Source: Diphasiastrum complanatum (Eukaryota; Streptophyta; Lycopodiopsida; Lycopodiales; Lycopodiaceae). Taken from it: 64,000 nucleotides of DNA. Positions 12,001 through 23,705 of this stretch are shown here, piece by piece. Position 1 is the first letter of the stretch. Each line of letters opens with the position of its first letter. Under the pieces are notes generated by a model that did no database searches, was not told where the DNA came from, and saw only the letters and a program-made list of their open reading frames with translations. A program made the translations under genes and the position numbers. The stretch covers positions 47,915,594-47,979,593 of the forward strand of contig CM055111.1 in NCBI GenBank assembly GCA_029204225.1, given 5' to 3'.

Positions 12001-12953
12001 TCATCATTAGTGAAAATAGTGTTGATGGTATTGAAAAAATCAAGATAGATCTATCTTTAGAGTTCAAGATGGTAGATCTAGGGTGTCTTCACTTCATCTT
12101 AGACATAGAAGTACTTAGAGGGTCTGATTTTATCTTTATAAGTCAAGTAAACTATGCTCAAAGTCTTTTGAAGAAGTTTAAGATGAAAGTATGCAAAAGT
12201 GTTGACACACCAATGGAGCAAGATGTAAAAGTGCCAAATGAAGATGATGAAAGATCCTTTATGGACATCACTTTGTTTAGGCAACTTATAGGTTCCTTAA
12301 TGTGGATCACTATAACTAGACCAGATCTTAGCTTTAGTGTATGTAGGTTGAGCCAATCCATGCAAAAGCCATTGACTATCCATTGGAAAAAGGCTAAGAG
12401 GATTCTAAGATACATCTCGGGTACATTGGATTTTGGGATTCTATATAGAGGAGATGTGATTAACCTTCATGCATTTAGTGATTCAGATTTTGCAGGGGAC
12501 AAGAGGGATAGGAAATCAACAAGTGCCTATTCAACTTTCATAGGAGAAGGTGTGGTTTCATGGCTTTCAAAAAAGCAAGAAACTATATCTCTATCTTCAA
12601 CCGAGGCCGAGTACAAAGCTTTGACAACCACTACAAAGGAGGTACTTTGGATCAAGAGATTATTGGTGGAACTAAAGATCATGGATTCAGAGGAGGCACC
12701 AATCATCTACAATGACAATATATCATCCCAACACCTTGCATCTAACCCAATCTTCCATGCAAGATCTAAGCACATTGAGGTATGCCATCACTTTGTGAGA
12801 GAAATGGTGCAAGCCAAGGAGATTGCTTTGGAGCATGTTCCAAGCAATGAATGTGTAGCTGATCTACTTACTAAACCACTTCAAAAGACACCTTTTATGA
12901 AGTTCAGATCATCACTTGGAGTGATTAGTAAAGCAATGATTGAACCAAGCTAG
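9100..12953 (+). pseudogene. gag-pol of copia element A (broken)
   Basis: The polyprotein would supply capsid, protease, integrase, reverse transcriptase and RNase H in cytoplasmic particles. The domains in order are gag; a CCHC knuckle (CYYCSKMGHYASEC, 9751-9792); retropepsin (WIDSGASSHMT, ~9920); pre-integrase (LWHKRLGH); an integrase core with D, D, E (LIHSDVH, RSDNGGEF, NGVAERRNR); RT with YVDD at 11988-11999; and RNase H (SLSSTEAEYKA). It ends at ADLLTKPL. Lesions: an in-frame TAA at 9274-9276 in gag; and a frameshift near 10885-10895, where the frame from 9295 ends at 10914 and pol continues in the frame open from 10863. The first ~60 gag residues usual in this family are absent: upstream of 9100 the frame hits TGA at 9088. 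The text there, TCTTTTCAG|G, resembles a splice acceptor. Confidence 0.93.
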
Positions 12954-12955
12954 AT

Positions 12956-12967
12956 AGTGAGGAGGAG
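12956..12967 (+). other. polypurine tract of copia element A
   Basis: AGTGAGGAGGAG lies directly before the 3' LTR, just after the TAG that ends pol. It is the expected primer for plus-strand DNA synthesis. Confidence 0.85.
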
Positions 12968-13649
12968 TGTTAAAAATTCACAATTCTAGCTTGACTAGTT
13001 TTGGTCATATGACTTGTAAATAGTTAGATGGTCATGATGTGGCTTGTCACACGTGCCAAATAGCATAGGATTCCATTCATAAGGATGTTCTCAAGTAGAC
13101 CTAAGTGTTAGAACCTTTGGAATGAGTCCAAATTATGCTTAGATACAAGGGAGAAAAAATAGGAGCTATTTCTGGTAATTTTTGCATTGTTGAGGGATCT
13201 CCAAGATTCCAACCCTAACTTGGTAGGGATGAAAGATCCACCAAAATTAGCAGTAGGGATAGGTTTAGGGCTACTCATACCTGCCCAAAACCGTGATGGA
13301 TCATGTATATATAGGTGATGATATCTCACCAAAATCAATCAAGCAATTTCATGTTTTTTCTCTCATAATGGTGCAATTGCTCTCTATATTCATAATTGTT
13401 TGAGTACTTGTGATTACTAATGATTATAGGATTGAATGTAGGTCTGGTGTACAGTACTCAGACTGTGGGAGGCCGTACTTTCACACGTGTGAAGCCTTCT
13501 TCAAGGATTTGGGCCATTTAGTGAGGTTCAAGCATAGATTTTTGATGGATTTTGATGGTTCAACTTGTGCTAATCTTATGAAATCATAATCTATTGTTTC
13601 CCTCATCATTTCAAGTGTTTTAGGATCCTTATTTGCTGTCATTTTTACA
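12968..13649 (+). repeat. 3' LTR of copia element A
   Basis: It is 682 bp, the same length as the 5' LTR, and is followed by the GATTG target duplication. Differences from the 5' LTR are scattered single bases. Confidence 0.95.
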
Positions 13650-13654
13650 GATTG

Positions 13655-14779
13655 CGACTCAGGGCGAGCTCCAACCAAGTCTCAGCCTCCCTTGCTGGAA
13701 TGTTGTCCTGGCGCCTGCCTTGGCATGCCAGCACCCCAGAGACTAGGATTGGTCACACACTTGAAATGTAACCTTCTTAGAATTATTAATAAAGTGGGAT
13801 TTTTCTCAGACTGACTCTGATTACCTTCTGGGTTTCAGTGTTCGGTAAAAGCGCCAGTTGTAAGGCCGCTTCAAACTTTTTGATCTGGCACAGAGCTGAG
13901 GGTCGTATCGTGGGACGCTAGCGGTATGCCGTCGGAACCATTCGGTCTATGGCGCCAACGGTATGCTGTAGGGACCATTCGCTCCAAGAACTAGTTGTCT
14001 CCATATCTGTCGCTGCTTGCGGTTCTGAGTGTTTCTTGCATGAACGTGAATGGGTTAAGCTCTTGGGGAACGGGCTCTAACTTGTCGGCTGAGTTGGATG
14101 GCTTGCTTGGGTGGAAGTTACTTGTTTATGGCTGTCCAGTCTAGCGTGGCGCCAGGCTAGCTTCCAGCGCTCATGACTAAGCTTTCAGTTGGTTAAGTCT
14201 GATGTAAGTCAGACCGCTTGCTTGGAATGGATGTTACTCGTTTGTTACGAAGCTTCGAGTTGGTTAAGTTTGATGTATGTTGGGCGGCTTGCTTGGAGGG
14301 AAGTCACCCACATCGGGGCCCCCAATCTGGCATGGCACCAGGTTGGATCTCAATGTTGGTTTCAGAACCTCAAGTTGGTTAAGCCTGATCATTGTTGGCG
14401 AGTTGGCTGCTTGTATGTCAAGTCGAATCAGCCCAAATGTAACCATCGTGGAGAGCCAAGGGGTCGCACCAGTTTGATCCGCATACGAACTATCTCTTCA
14501 CGTTTGTTTGAAGCACCATGTCTGTCGTCGTGCAAAACTTGACTTTCACAATTCCATCACTGGTCAGTTGCCTCACAGTCAAAACAAGAAGTGTACATCT
14601 AGCTTGGCTTCGAGTAGCTCTCTTTGAATCAGACACATGCACCCAGAGTTTGCATTAGTCCGATTTCAATACGAACTGTCCCTTAGCGGCCATTCGAAGT
14701 ACCAAGTCTCTCCAATTCTTTCGTTGATCAGCTGCTTTACATGTAACGGAAGTCAGCCGACTCATTATGTCTCCTCATC
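13655..14779. other. unassigned sequence with diverged tandem units
   Basis: There is no supportable gene. Between about 14085 and 14410 a unit resembling GAGTTGGTTAAGTYTGATGT followed by GGCTTGCTTGGANGGAAGT recurs three to four times with strong divergence and uneven spacing. Open frames across it are by-products of these units. Confidence 0.4.
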
Positions 14780-15190
14780 ATTAAAGTAGATTAGATCTAG
14801 GTAATTAGTCAGATTGATCTTAGAGTAGCTAGACTAATTAGATCAATTAGGAAAGACTTAGAGCTAGTCCTAGGATAGTCGACCGTGATCCATATAATAA
14901 CTCATCTAGGATTAGATTACTTCCTTAGGAATAGATTGTTAAACAGATTAGATTAGATAGATCTAGATTGATAATATTAGGTCCATAAGTACTGGATAGA
15001 TTAGGCTTAGATAGTTTTAGGTTGTAAGTCTTCGGTAAGTTAAGCTTGGAGTATGGTTAGATCATAATAGATAGATAAAATAGATCGAATTAGATCTAAA
15101 GCCCCATAACATAGCCTAGGCATAGTTTTAGAATAGATCAATCAAGTATTAAGCTAGAGAAAAATTAGATTAGATCTAGCAGTACCCTTC
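14780..15190. repeat. TAGATTAGAT-rich low-complexity stretch
   Basis: Words such as TAGATTAGAT, TTAGATCTAG and TAGATAGAT recur throughout without a fixed period. It is simple-sequence DNA with no open frame of note. Confidence 0.6.
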
Positions 15191-15339
15191 ATGGTATGAA
15201 TTGTCTTCCATAACTGCTCGTAAATGAGGTTCAAGACCTTGTATGTAGCACACCACATTGGTCTTCTCAATCAAAAATTGCATACATTCAGCTACTTCAA
15301 CAAATTGCACATTGTATTCTTCAACTATAGATTTTTTTC

Positions 15340-16039
15340 AAATGAAATATCATCTTTGAAATGATCTCCTTGAAAAGACTTCAATAGTCTTTGGTTTGAA
15401 CATAAGGCAACGATTTCTAGTCCAAGCCAATGCTTCATATTCCATCCAATTTTGCCACCAAATATGAGCAAGGCCACTAAGGTACTTTCCCACCATTTCC
15501 AATTAATCCTTATCATTGTGTCAATGAATGGAAAAATGGAGTTCAAACTTTTCCAACCATTGTTCAAATGAAGTAGGGCTCGATTGTCCATTGAAGAATA
15601 GTAATGACGAACCACAATGGATACAAGAAGTGGCACAATAACGATTTTGTTGATCTCCAGGAGAGTTACTGAAAGTGCTACTTTGTATGTAAAGTTGCAC
15701 TGGAGGTGAAGATTGTTCAAGTTGGCAAATAGAGCTCATGTACCACATTGCATGCTCACCACCTTGTGAATTACAATGATGTTTTGATTGTCACGAATTG
15801 GGCTCATCATCACTGTCACTACTATAACAACCGCCATTCATTGTTGGATTGATTCGATTGATATAGCTCATGGTCTTTATATCATAGACCAAACAGTCTC
15901 CGCATGAGTCGTGTTGCTCATATTGATATGAATTATTGTCACTATGCTGTTCAAATTGATCTCCAAAATCATAGTATGATTGGTCATCACATTCATATTA
16001 ACTATCAAATTCCAGCTCATAGTCATAATCAAAATCCAT
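15340..16039 (-). pseudogene. LTR-retrotransposon gag remnant
   Basis: One minus-strand frame runs from an ATG at 16039 to about 15340 with in-frame stops but little or no frameshift. An acidic, tyrosine-rich start is followed by FNGQSSPTSFEQWLEKFELHF and then LSGLAHIWWQNWMEY. This is the 'F.G......WL..FE..F ... L.G.A..WW' pattern of plant gag domains. At least four stops interrupt it. There is no protease or RT beside it, so only gag remains. Confidence 0.7.
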
Positions 16040-16588
16040 TTTGGCAAATCAAAGGAGAATATGAATTTGAAAGTTTATAAAGAACCTTATAAATTTTTTT
16101 TGAAATTTACTTTTGCAAGGAAATAAGCTCTTGATAGTTTTCTCCACCCACTTAACACTCAGAGTTCTACGATGAGTAAAAGAAAGCAAAAACTTGTAGG
16201 TGGTATGAGATTGAGCACTTTTGCTCTTTACAACAATGAATTCTAAGCTCAAACGCAAAAGTTGTGAGGATTCGAAAATAACTAATGAAAACACATAAAA
16301 TCTGACTTAAAAAAGGGGTCTTGAAAAAAAAAATTGAAAAGTAATAATCACAAAATCTTAACAACTTCTCAATGTCAGACTCGTCATTCTGATCAGTTTT
16401 TGTTTTGATTGCATTTTCTTGACGATGACTTCGATGCGCCATTCAAATGTCCATGGGGCTTGGCATTTTGCGAGTGATTATTCTGCGAGTTTAGCGAGTT
16501 TTTATCTTACCAAGTTTCAAAAAATTGATGGCACGTGGTGTGCCATTTGCATGTGGCTTGCATGCATACAATAAGACTTTGCATGCTA

Positions 16589-16802
16589 TCAAAACATTTG
16601 CATGTCATTACAATTCGTTGATCCTGTTCCCGTGAGCAATGCATAGTTATTGTGCATCCAATCTGGCATTATAGGCTGCTGTGGGTACATGAGAACTCCC
16701 TGAGGGATCTCATCAACGGCAGTTGTATACAACATTTCTTCTGCAGTCGAGAGGTTGTCTATGATCTGAGTAGGAAGAACGGAAAAGCTCTCCCAGGCTG
16801 GC
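16589..16802 (-). pseudogene. exon-like segment, unrecognised
   Basis: The minus strand has ...TTTTATTTTGCAG, a good splice acceptor, then an open stretch to a TGA. Its translation includes LSTAEEMLYTTAVDEIPQG and PIMPDWMHNNYALL and looks like a conserved protein tail rather than chance. I do not recognise the family. It may be the last exon of a host gene whose other exons lie in 16.8-17.2 kb or were destroyed by TE insertions. Confidence 0.35.
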
Positions 16803-17249
16803 CTGCAAAATAAAACGCAATAATTACTCCACATTCATAGTTTGAATATGTATGTTGCTTTCCAATCCAAGAACATGTTTTATTTGAAACAACACAAGAT
16901 ACTCCAAAACAAAGCCCCGTTCTATGTTGTAACACAACTTAATCCAAAGTGTAACAAACATCAATGCAAGTACATTCTCTCTCTGATTTAATTCACAATA
17001 TGACAAAAGTCTGAAAACAAGAAAAAAACATATCAAAGTTGAAATTCAAAAACCCGCAACAAAGAGAATACTTGGCTGAAAAGCGTTGCTTCTAGGTTGG
17101 GAACACTCATTGGCCATATTATTTGAGCACAAACTAGACAACAAAAAACATTCTCACATAGTGGATATTGTTGTGCAGCTGGATCTGATGGTTGAGACGG
17201 AAGATTCCATCTTTTGATCAAACTTCGCAGTCATCTATTCCATTCATTG

Positions 17250-17860
17250 CTAGTGTTGCCTTGCCATCTTTTCCATTTGTTGCCTTGCCATCTTTTCCAT
17301 CTGATCCATTAGGATCTGTGTTGAGGTAGATGTAGCCCTATATGTTGATGCATAAGGCATCGTACTGGTTGTAATTTCATCATCATATCCTCCATCTTCC
17401 TCTTTGACAACGTCTTCCATTGCTTCATTTAAAGTTTTGTATTGGTCTGCCTTTTTTAATTCTCTTCTTCTTTTTTTTAGGCAGTCGCCAAAAACCACAT
17501 GATCATTGCATGTTCAGGTGTTAGGTCGAGATTACATTTAGAACGATGATGTTTGATTCTTTCAATGTAATCACAAACTCGCTCCTTTTTTTTCCGTTCT
17601 GATCAAGATGAATGGATCTTCTAAAAATTTGCATGGCTTGAATCTCATGATCAGAGTTGTTTTTTATAGCCTTCCAATCATCTCCACAACATAATTAAAA
17701 ACCATTCATGGGTAGCTCCAACGAGTGCCATAGGAAATAACTTAAGCTTATCACATGGGATAATTTTTCCACAAATTTCACAAGCTTCTCCAAAGATCTG
17801 TAGGAATCCGATTGGATCAAAAGATCCATCAAATTTAGGACCAAATTCATCCCCCATTTC
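17250..17860 (-). pseudogene. second gag-like remnant (Ty3/gypsy type)
   Basis: A minus-strand frame starts near 17860 with FDGSFDPIGFLQIFGEACE and continues to KLKLFPMALVGATHEWF. This is the 'YDG..DP..F...F...C......LF...L.G.A..WF' pattern of plant gypsy gag. Stops and a frameshift follow, then a charged stretch to 17250 with a tandem MEKMARQQMEKMARQ. It lies upstream on the same strand as the 15.3-16.0 kb gag piece but is a different gag, so they are probably separate relics. Confidence 0.55.
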
Positions 17861-18610
17861 TAAAATTATGAATGACGCATATCACAGATGCAAGCGTCTC
17901 ATAATGTTCTCATGATAGGAAGCTGACATATGGGTAGTAAAAAAGCTATCGGATATTCCAATTCCTTTCTATTGCATCAATTTAATGTAGATGTGTAGGA
18001 AACTCTGAGGTTTCATTCGATCTTGTGAAGGAAACCTATGATGATGCTCCCTAGCTCTTTGGTAAGGTGGTTGTGTTTAGAGATAAGGTGGCACCTCATC
18101 TAGTTGTGGCAATTCTTGATATTGGATATGGACACAAAGGAAGTGAAAGTGGGTGACAATAGACAATATTCAACACATTAAATAGACCAATGCTCAAAGT
18201 GTTTTGAAGAAAATCAGAATAAGCTTGTATGTTCAACTTTTTGATGAAATTTTAACCTTTTTTTGCCAAAGCAAGCTTAATTCAAAAATACAAAAAACAA
18301 GCTCAAAGAGGCACTCCACAATTTTTGTAGTTAGCAATGTGATTGGAAGAAAAGAACATTTATTTTTGAAGATAAATGTACATGTTGATGAAATACAAAC
18401 AAAGCAAAGTCATGCAATCATGAAAGAATTAGAATAGACATGAAACACGCTTAAGATGTAGCATATTAAATACTTGATGATCAACAATTGAACTATTGTA
18501 ATGTTGCTAAAGAAGTAAGATATCTTGTTTTGTTAAATTGTGTGCCATATGGTCTTAGATTACCTATACAGATGGAGGGCATTAGATTAATATATGAGGG
18601 GCCAAGTTAT
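17861..18610. other. no supportable gene
   Basis: This is AT-rich sequence. A plus-strand open frame (18204-18437) has no recognisable motif. Confidence 0.4.
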
Positions 18611-18772
18611 TTGACTGAGCATTCTTCTTCATAGTAGTATCTCAGTTTAGGTGTGTTATCGAGTGCTTGGTTTGTCGCTTGTCGCTTGTCCGATAAGGGG
18701 GTCCTTAGGTTGTAGATTGTTGATGGCTCCACGAGCACCTAGGTTTCTTGTTCAGAGGTTTCATTATCTACT
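18611..18772. repeat. 162-bp direct repeat, copy 1
   Basis: It runs from TTGACTGAG to TTATCTACT and is repeated in the same orientation at 21936-22098 with only one or two base differences that I can see. The content (ATAGTAGTATCTCAGTTTAG, TTTGTCGCTTGTCGCTTGTC) matches no family I know. The outer flanks of the two copies differ. Confidence 0.9.
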
Positions 18773-20317
18773 TTGGTAGGTAGGTATGGGTGTTCTCGAT
18801 GCCCACTCAAGGCTCTTTGGCTGCTCCATTATCTCGACCCCATTGTTGCCAAGTCCCATTATGGTACCTAGTGGATGGGTGTCGGTACATTTGTCCATGC
18901 ATAAAAAAAAAAACATAAAGCGGACATCGGATTCCGACGGATAATACGGATGTCGGAATCCAACGTCTGTGACCAAATTCTCAAAGCCGCGTCATTTTTC
19001 TGGGGCTTTCTTATTTTTTATTCTTGCAGGAGATTGTTGGAGATCGTGTTTGGCGCTTCTTCTCAACTCTATCAATTCCATTTGTCTCATTCCAAGTACG
19101 ATTCTTTTGTTTTGTTATGTGCAACTAATATTTCTTTCTTTGTAACTTTTTCTTGTACACTATCTTTCTTGTATTGTATATTTTGTGTAGTTAAACATAA
19201 ATATGTGTCTTAGTGATTTATGTTCATGAGCGAATGAGAGAAGAAGAGAAGGATGTGTGTGAGAGACAGAGAGAGCAAGAAAAATATAGATAGAAAAGTT
19301 TGATTTAATATTATGTTCTTTGTAAATTTTAGGGTCTAGATTTAATGTTATGTTCTTTGTGAAATAGTGTGAGAATAAAGCTCTTGAGGTTTGAATGAAG
19401 ATCATAACCAGCTCCACTATCAAAGATGTAGAGCTACCACGTTTTCTCACTGATTGATCTAGTATGGCTATCTTATTGCTACTCCCTATCGAGCCATAAA
19501 GGGTAATCCATCGCTGCTTGATACATGTAAAATGAGATATCAGCTAGAGAAAGCTAGTGAAGTGTGCTCGGTATGATGGCATTTCTGTTAAAAATCAGAA
19601 CTCAAAATGATCTTTGACATTGACTCACTATCTCCATTGGAAGCTTGAGATATCTTGGCTATGGGATATTTAATTATCTCTGCTTTGTGAGTTAGAACCC
19701 AGTTTTCCTTGCAAGATATTTGGAGAGCTGGCCTACCATCGTTGCTAGATGAGTGAGCCATCTAACCATTCAATCACATTATAGTCGTTGAGGAATTGAA
19801 CGTTGACTTCCAAAATACTGAAGGATTATTGCTGATTTCCAAAAGAGAGTTCAGAGATGTGATTATTAATATCGCTACCTCTATAATACATCTGACCATC
19901 GCTACTACTACTTTGCAGGCCTTCACTACGTCTATGAGTATTAGATATGAAAGAAAGCCAACACTAAGCTAGTTGTCAAATCAGAGACTCAGCTAACTAA
20001 GCCTTCACGACCATGAAAAGGGAGTTTGCAACTGTTGTCTAAAGCTGATGTATCAACAACCATTGAGAACTCACTAATTTATTGTCAATGGGAGCCCTCA
20101 TGGCTGTTCTAGTTGAGAGCAATTTTGTACTTGGAGACTTTATGTATGAATATATATTCGTTGAATTGAAATTTCTTTCATCAAATTTTAAGTGCTTAAA
20201 ATGTAACTCAAATAATTTTTGCAAATTTTTTATTAACAATCATGAACGAATGATTTTGTTTACCAACTTCATAAGAAGTGGTGCAAAAGACTCCTAGGGT
20301 CGGATGGAGTCCATTTT

Positions 20318-20359
20318 TAGGACAGAATGGAGCCAATAAACTGGTTCCATTCTGTCCTA
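20318..20359. repeat. short hairpin
   Basis: TAGGACAGAATGGAGCCA pairs with TGGTTCCATTCTGTCCTA across a loop of about five bases. It could be the end of a small foldback element. No target duplication is evident. Confidence 0.6.
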
Positions 20360-20416
20360 GTTTTTTTTTTTTCATTTTTTACTCTCAGAATAATTCTCGG
20401 AACAGGGTGCCATTTT

Positions 20417-20455
20417 GATAGGGATATACCAAGGGATGGCCCTCGGTATATCCCT
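20417..20455. repeat. short hairpin with a nearby third copy
   Basis: GGGATATACCAAGGG pairs with CCCTCGGTATATCCC (one G-U type mismatch) over a 4-5-base loop. A third related word, CTGAGGGCCATCGATATATCCC, lies at ~20497-20518, so this is a small repeat family. Confidence 0.55.
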
Positions 20456-20559
20456 CAATAGAGATAGGCCACCAACAGCCTTTTTAGAGGAATATACTGA
20501 GGGCCATCGATATATCCCTTGATATCCCCGTGCTATAAACAACGCAGAAACGAGATGAA

Positions 20560-21785
20560 AAAATCTTGATTAACGAGGGATATATCCAGGATCTCGTTCC
20601 GAGACATACTTCATGGTGTATGAAGAGCTTTATGATGTTTTTTCAAAAAAAAAAAATTCTTCATAAAAGCTTTGGTAATCCTCTAGAATCTTGTAGCAAT
20701 TCTCTTCTAGCACTTATACCAAGCAAATCAATGCATAGAATAGTGAAATTTTGATCAACCTTTGATCTATCCTTAATCTAATGACTCTTGCCACTGCCTA
20801 AGATAAAGCCACACTCAAATAAAGTTTAGCAACCTCACTATCTAGAGATCCAATCAAAATTAGGGTTTTGACAAAATCACAAAAGATTGATTATTTCAAA
20901 ATCTACATGCAAATGCCAAAAACTTGATATGCAATCTAATAGCCACCACTTAGGCTTTTCCAGTGATCCAAAAATTGGCCAAATCCAACATGAAATGTGT
21001 GAAATTAGAGTTGATCAAGATTATAAATCTATATAGGGTTTTGATCTACAAAAGATCCAATCTACATATGCAAGAAACTTGATTTTGGTGTAGAATCCAA
21101 TCTAGCATGCTATAGCATTGATATCTTCTCCAAATCATTGATAGATGTGATTGCTTCCTTCATAACCTGAAACCATATGAAGAATTTCTAATCAATAAAG
21201 ATCCAAATCCATAAAATGATCATGGGTTAGAAAGACAACATATCACCAATCTTGCCAATGTAGAAAAATCAGCATCTACTTTAAGAATGAGATGCAAACT
21301 CCGATAGATCTTGACAAAAAATGAACCAAAACATAAAATAATGTTTTTGTCCATACACTTAATCTAAAAATAGCAATTAATGATCATTCTACACATAGAA
21401 TTGCAAGATATCACAAGTATAGTGCACCAATGGATAATAGAACCCAAGCAAACCATGTATAAGCATGAATGAGATAAGAGAGAGAGTGTGATCCCTCTTT
21501 CCACGAGTTACATCCTTTTATAACAGGTCCAAAACCTAAATTGCCACTTGGTTTCCCTCCATAATGAAAATCCTACTATTTTTGGGACTAGATTCAATTT
21601 ACCCGACATTCAAATTTGAATGTACTAAAAATCGGCTTCTACATTTCCTACACTTTCAAAAAGTGTTTATTCAAATACTTTTAGACTACTTTGAAAAGTC
21701 AAACTCTAAGTCTAACATGAAATTGGCCTCAAATGCCAAATAAACAAATGTAGCAAATATGACTAAACTAGTTGAATTTCTCACA
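20560..21785 (-). mobile_element. copia-type LTR plus leader, truncated (family B)
   Basis: In minus orientation, 21785-21176 is an LTR (start TGTGAGAAATTCAAC) and 21175-20560 is the untranslated leader of the same family found at 52.4-53.1 kb and 55.5-63.9 kb. Shared words include TTTTGATCTACAAAAGATCC and CAATCTACATATGCAAGAAAC. The primer-binding region has lost its TATCAGAGC core. No gag follows, so the copy is 3'-truncated. Confidence 0.7.
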
Positions 21786-21935
21786 CAAATCAGTCTCCAT
21801 TTGGGGTCCACTAATGCATCAAATTACATTGGGATCTAGTTCACTTGTGCTAGATCACCACTCAAGAGAGTTTCACAAAGGAAGGATGGCACTAGAGATC
21901 GTGTTGGTCATGGGCATGTCCTCGTTGTTCTTGGG

Positions 21936-22098
21936 TTGACTGAGTCATTCTTCTTCATAGTAGTATCTCAGTTTAGGTGTGTTATCGAGTGCTTGGTTTG
22001 TCGCTTGTCGCTTGTCCGATAAGGGGGTCCTTAGGTTGTAGATTGTTGATGGCTCCACGAGCACCTAGGTTTCTTGTTCAGAGGTTTCATTATCTACT
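21936..22098. repeat. 162-bp direct repeat, copy 2
   Basis: This is the second copy of 18611-18772. The 3.2 kb between the copies includes the truncated family-B LTR. The copies are too alike to be as old as the surrounding decayed sequence. Confidence 0.9.
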
Positions 22099-22244
22099 GA
22101 TTTCTTTTAACTATTTAAAAAACTAAGCAGTGATTAATACATATTTGTCATTTTTAAAAAAGCATCAAAATCTTCAAAGTTTCGAGTTTGGAAAAATCAA
22201 GTAACTTGAATTTGATACTTACATGTGAAACAACTCTATTTTGG

Positions 22245-23210
22245 TCCCTATCACTTGACATAGCCCATTGAATAATCATAATTAACCAGCATCACATGAG
22301 ATAGCTCAAACAACTTGATGTCTATCAATGTAAAAAGACTCATTTTGGCACTTCTCACCTGAGGCTCCTCATAGAGTGATCAACTTTGAGGGATTTCATC
22401 CAAATAGATTAAATTTGTTGCCTATCACTTGGGAATGCCAAAATTTGATGCCCAATGTGTAATTTTTTTTCTTATCACCCAACATGGCTCATCAAGTTAT
22501 TAGACTCAACTAGTTTCAAATCTAGTATATTTTGTTACACCAGTTATTGTTGACGTTTGATCCCTATCACATCAGATAGCTCAAATTTGCTATCTACCAT
22601 TAAAGATAGTTGTATTTTTGGCCTTTATCACTCGAGATTGTCTATTAAGTGATGAAACCAATAGAATAGTGACTTCAAGACATTGAAATACCTTGAATTT
22701 GGTACCTATCACTTAGAATAGCTCAAATTCGATGCCTAACATGTGATTTTGATGCAGTCACTCGACATGGCTGGTCAAGGGATTAGACTCAACTAGTTTC
22801 AAATCTACTATGAATGAGATCTAATGACTTAGAAGATCTAGTAGAAGAGTTAGCAAATGGTTGCTTTCGAGCCTTTGAGAAAAGCCTCATTTGCTTAACT
22901 AAACCACTATCCATTAGTTGCCCAACACCAAGCGAGCTCCTAGTAAGATTAGAAACATAGAGTACATTTTCTATATCCAATCTTTTAGAGGATACAAGAC
23001 TTAAAGAGATTGTTCCCACTCAATCTATTCTACATTCTTGATCACTTGCTGTTAGAATAAACTTTTTACAACCTAAAAAGGATACAAGAGTTGAGAAGAA
23101 TTCCTTTTGGAATGTCATGTGGGAACTAGCTCCACTCTCAATCCACTATGTGTCATTGGAGTAGCTCCACCCGACATGGCTCATCAAGTGATCAGACTCA
23201 ACTAATCCCA
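22245..23210. repeat. degenerate repeated phrases, about 130-bp spacing
   Basis: A phrase resembling CACTCGACATGGCTCATCAAG, often followed by ATTAGACTCAACTAGTTTC, recurs at about 22252, 22363, 22488, 22629, 22758 and 23170 with heavy divergence. The spacing is irregular, near 110-140 bp at first. It is an old tandem array, partly overlapping a copia pol fragment. Confidence 0.55.
22789..23165 (-). pseudogene. copia protease / pre-integrase fragment
   Basis: One minus-strand frame carries WIESGASSHMT, a retropepsin site with the catalytic Asp changed to Glu. It continues through ENVLYVSNLTRSSLGVGQLMD and, after an internal deletion, SSKSLDLIHS from the start of integrase. In-frame stops are present upstream of 23019. 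It is a short dead fragment. Confidence 0.75.
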
Positions 23211-23334
23211 AGTCTAGTATAGTAAGATAGCTCAACCTTGACCCATTGTCAACGAAATTGACTGCATTTCATACGTTTATTGTTTACCAATAATTTTTTG
23301 TTTTTTTTCTAATCATCAATTTGTGTTGATGTAG

Positions 23335-23705
23335 GTTGAAGATTATGGGCATAAGTATACAAATGTCGAGTACAATATTGGATATTGCCAAGGCTATAGT
23401 GCCTTGGTTGATCATCTCGCGGCACAAGGCGTACATCCAAGGGTAAATTTTTGCTATATAATTTGTATTTCTCTTATTTTTTATACACAATTTGTATTTC
23501 ATTTCAATTTTATGACAAGTGTTTGGCTAATAATTATTAATCTGTTTTGTGAATGTGTATGTAGCAGGCATCCGCTTCCTTTGTGAAAAAAAGTATGGGA
23601 GGAAACCAAGGAGAAGAAGGGAATGAAGATGAAGGGGACAAATTCGAAGACGAAGGACAAGATTCGGCTATGGACAATAATGAGGGAGAAGATAGCGAAG
23701 ACTAA
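23335..23705 (+). CDS. two terminal exons of an unrecognised gene with acidic tail
   Basis: After a long pyrimidine tract ending in TTGATGTAG, an open 108-nt exon (23335-23442) encodes VEYNIGYCQGYSALVDHLA and ends AGG|GTAAAT. An intron of 125 bp ends GTAGCAG. The last exon (23568-23705) joins in phase 0 and encodes a lysine start then a very acidic tail (NEDEGDKFEDEGQDSAMD) to TAA. The matching phases and good splice sites argue for a real or recently real gene. The upstream exons should lie before 23.3 kb but that region is repeat-derived, so the gene may be truncated or part of a DNA transposon. Function unknown. Confidence 0.45.

Larger units (their letters stand above)
7694..13649 (+). 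mobile_element. complete Ty1/copia LTR retrotransposon (element A)
   Basis: Two 682-bp LTRs starting TGTTAAAAATTC and ending TTTTTACA enclose a gag-pol region. The 5-bp target-site duplication GATTG is exact (7689-7693 and 13650-13654). I count about 8 differences between the LTRs by eye, so the insertion is recent. A tRNA-iMet-type primer site and a purine tract sit at the expected places. The element is non-autonomous now: gag lacks its N-terminal part and has a stop, and the integrase region has a frameshift. Confidence 0.97.
18773..20560. other. unassigned AT-rich sequence with two short hairpins
   Basis: I see no supportable gene. A poly-A run and several weak open frames occur, none with known motifs. 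Two perfect-looking inverted repeats near 20.3-20.5 kb are listed separately. Confidence 0.4.

Noticed and set aside
18611-22098. The 162-bp repeats as LTRs of a small retroelement
   Set aside because: They lack a clear TG...CA pair at their limits and no primer site or purine tract is next to them. Left as an unexplained repeat.
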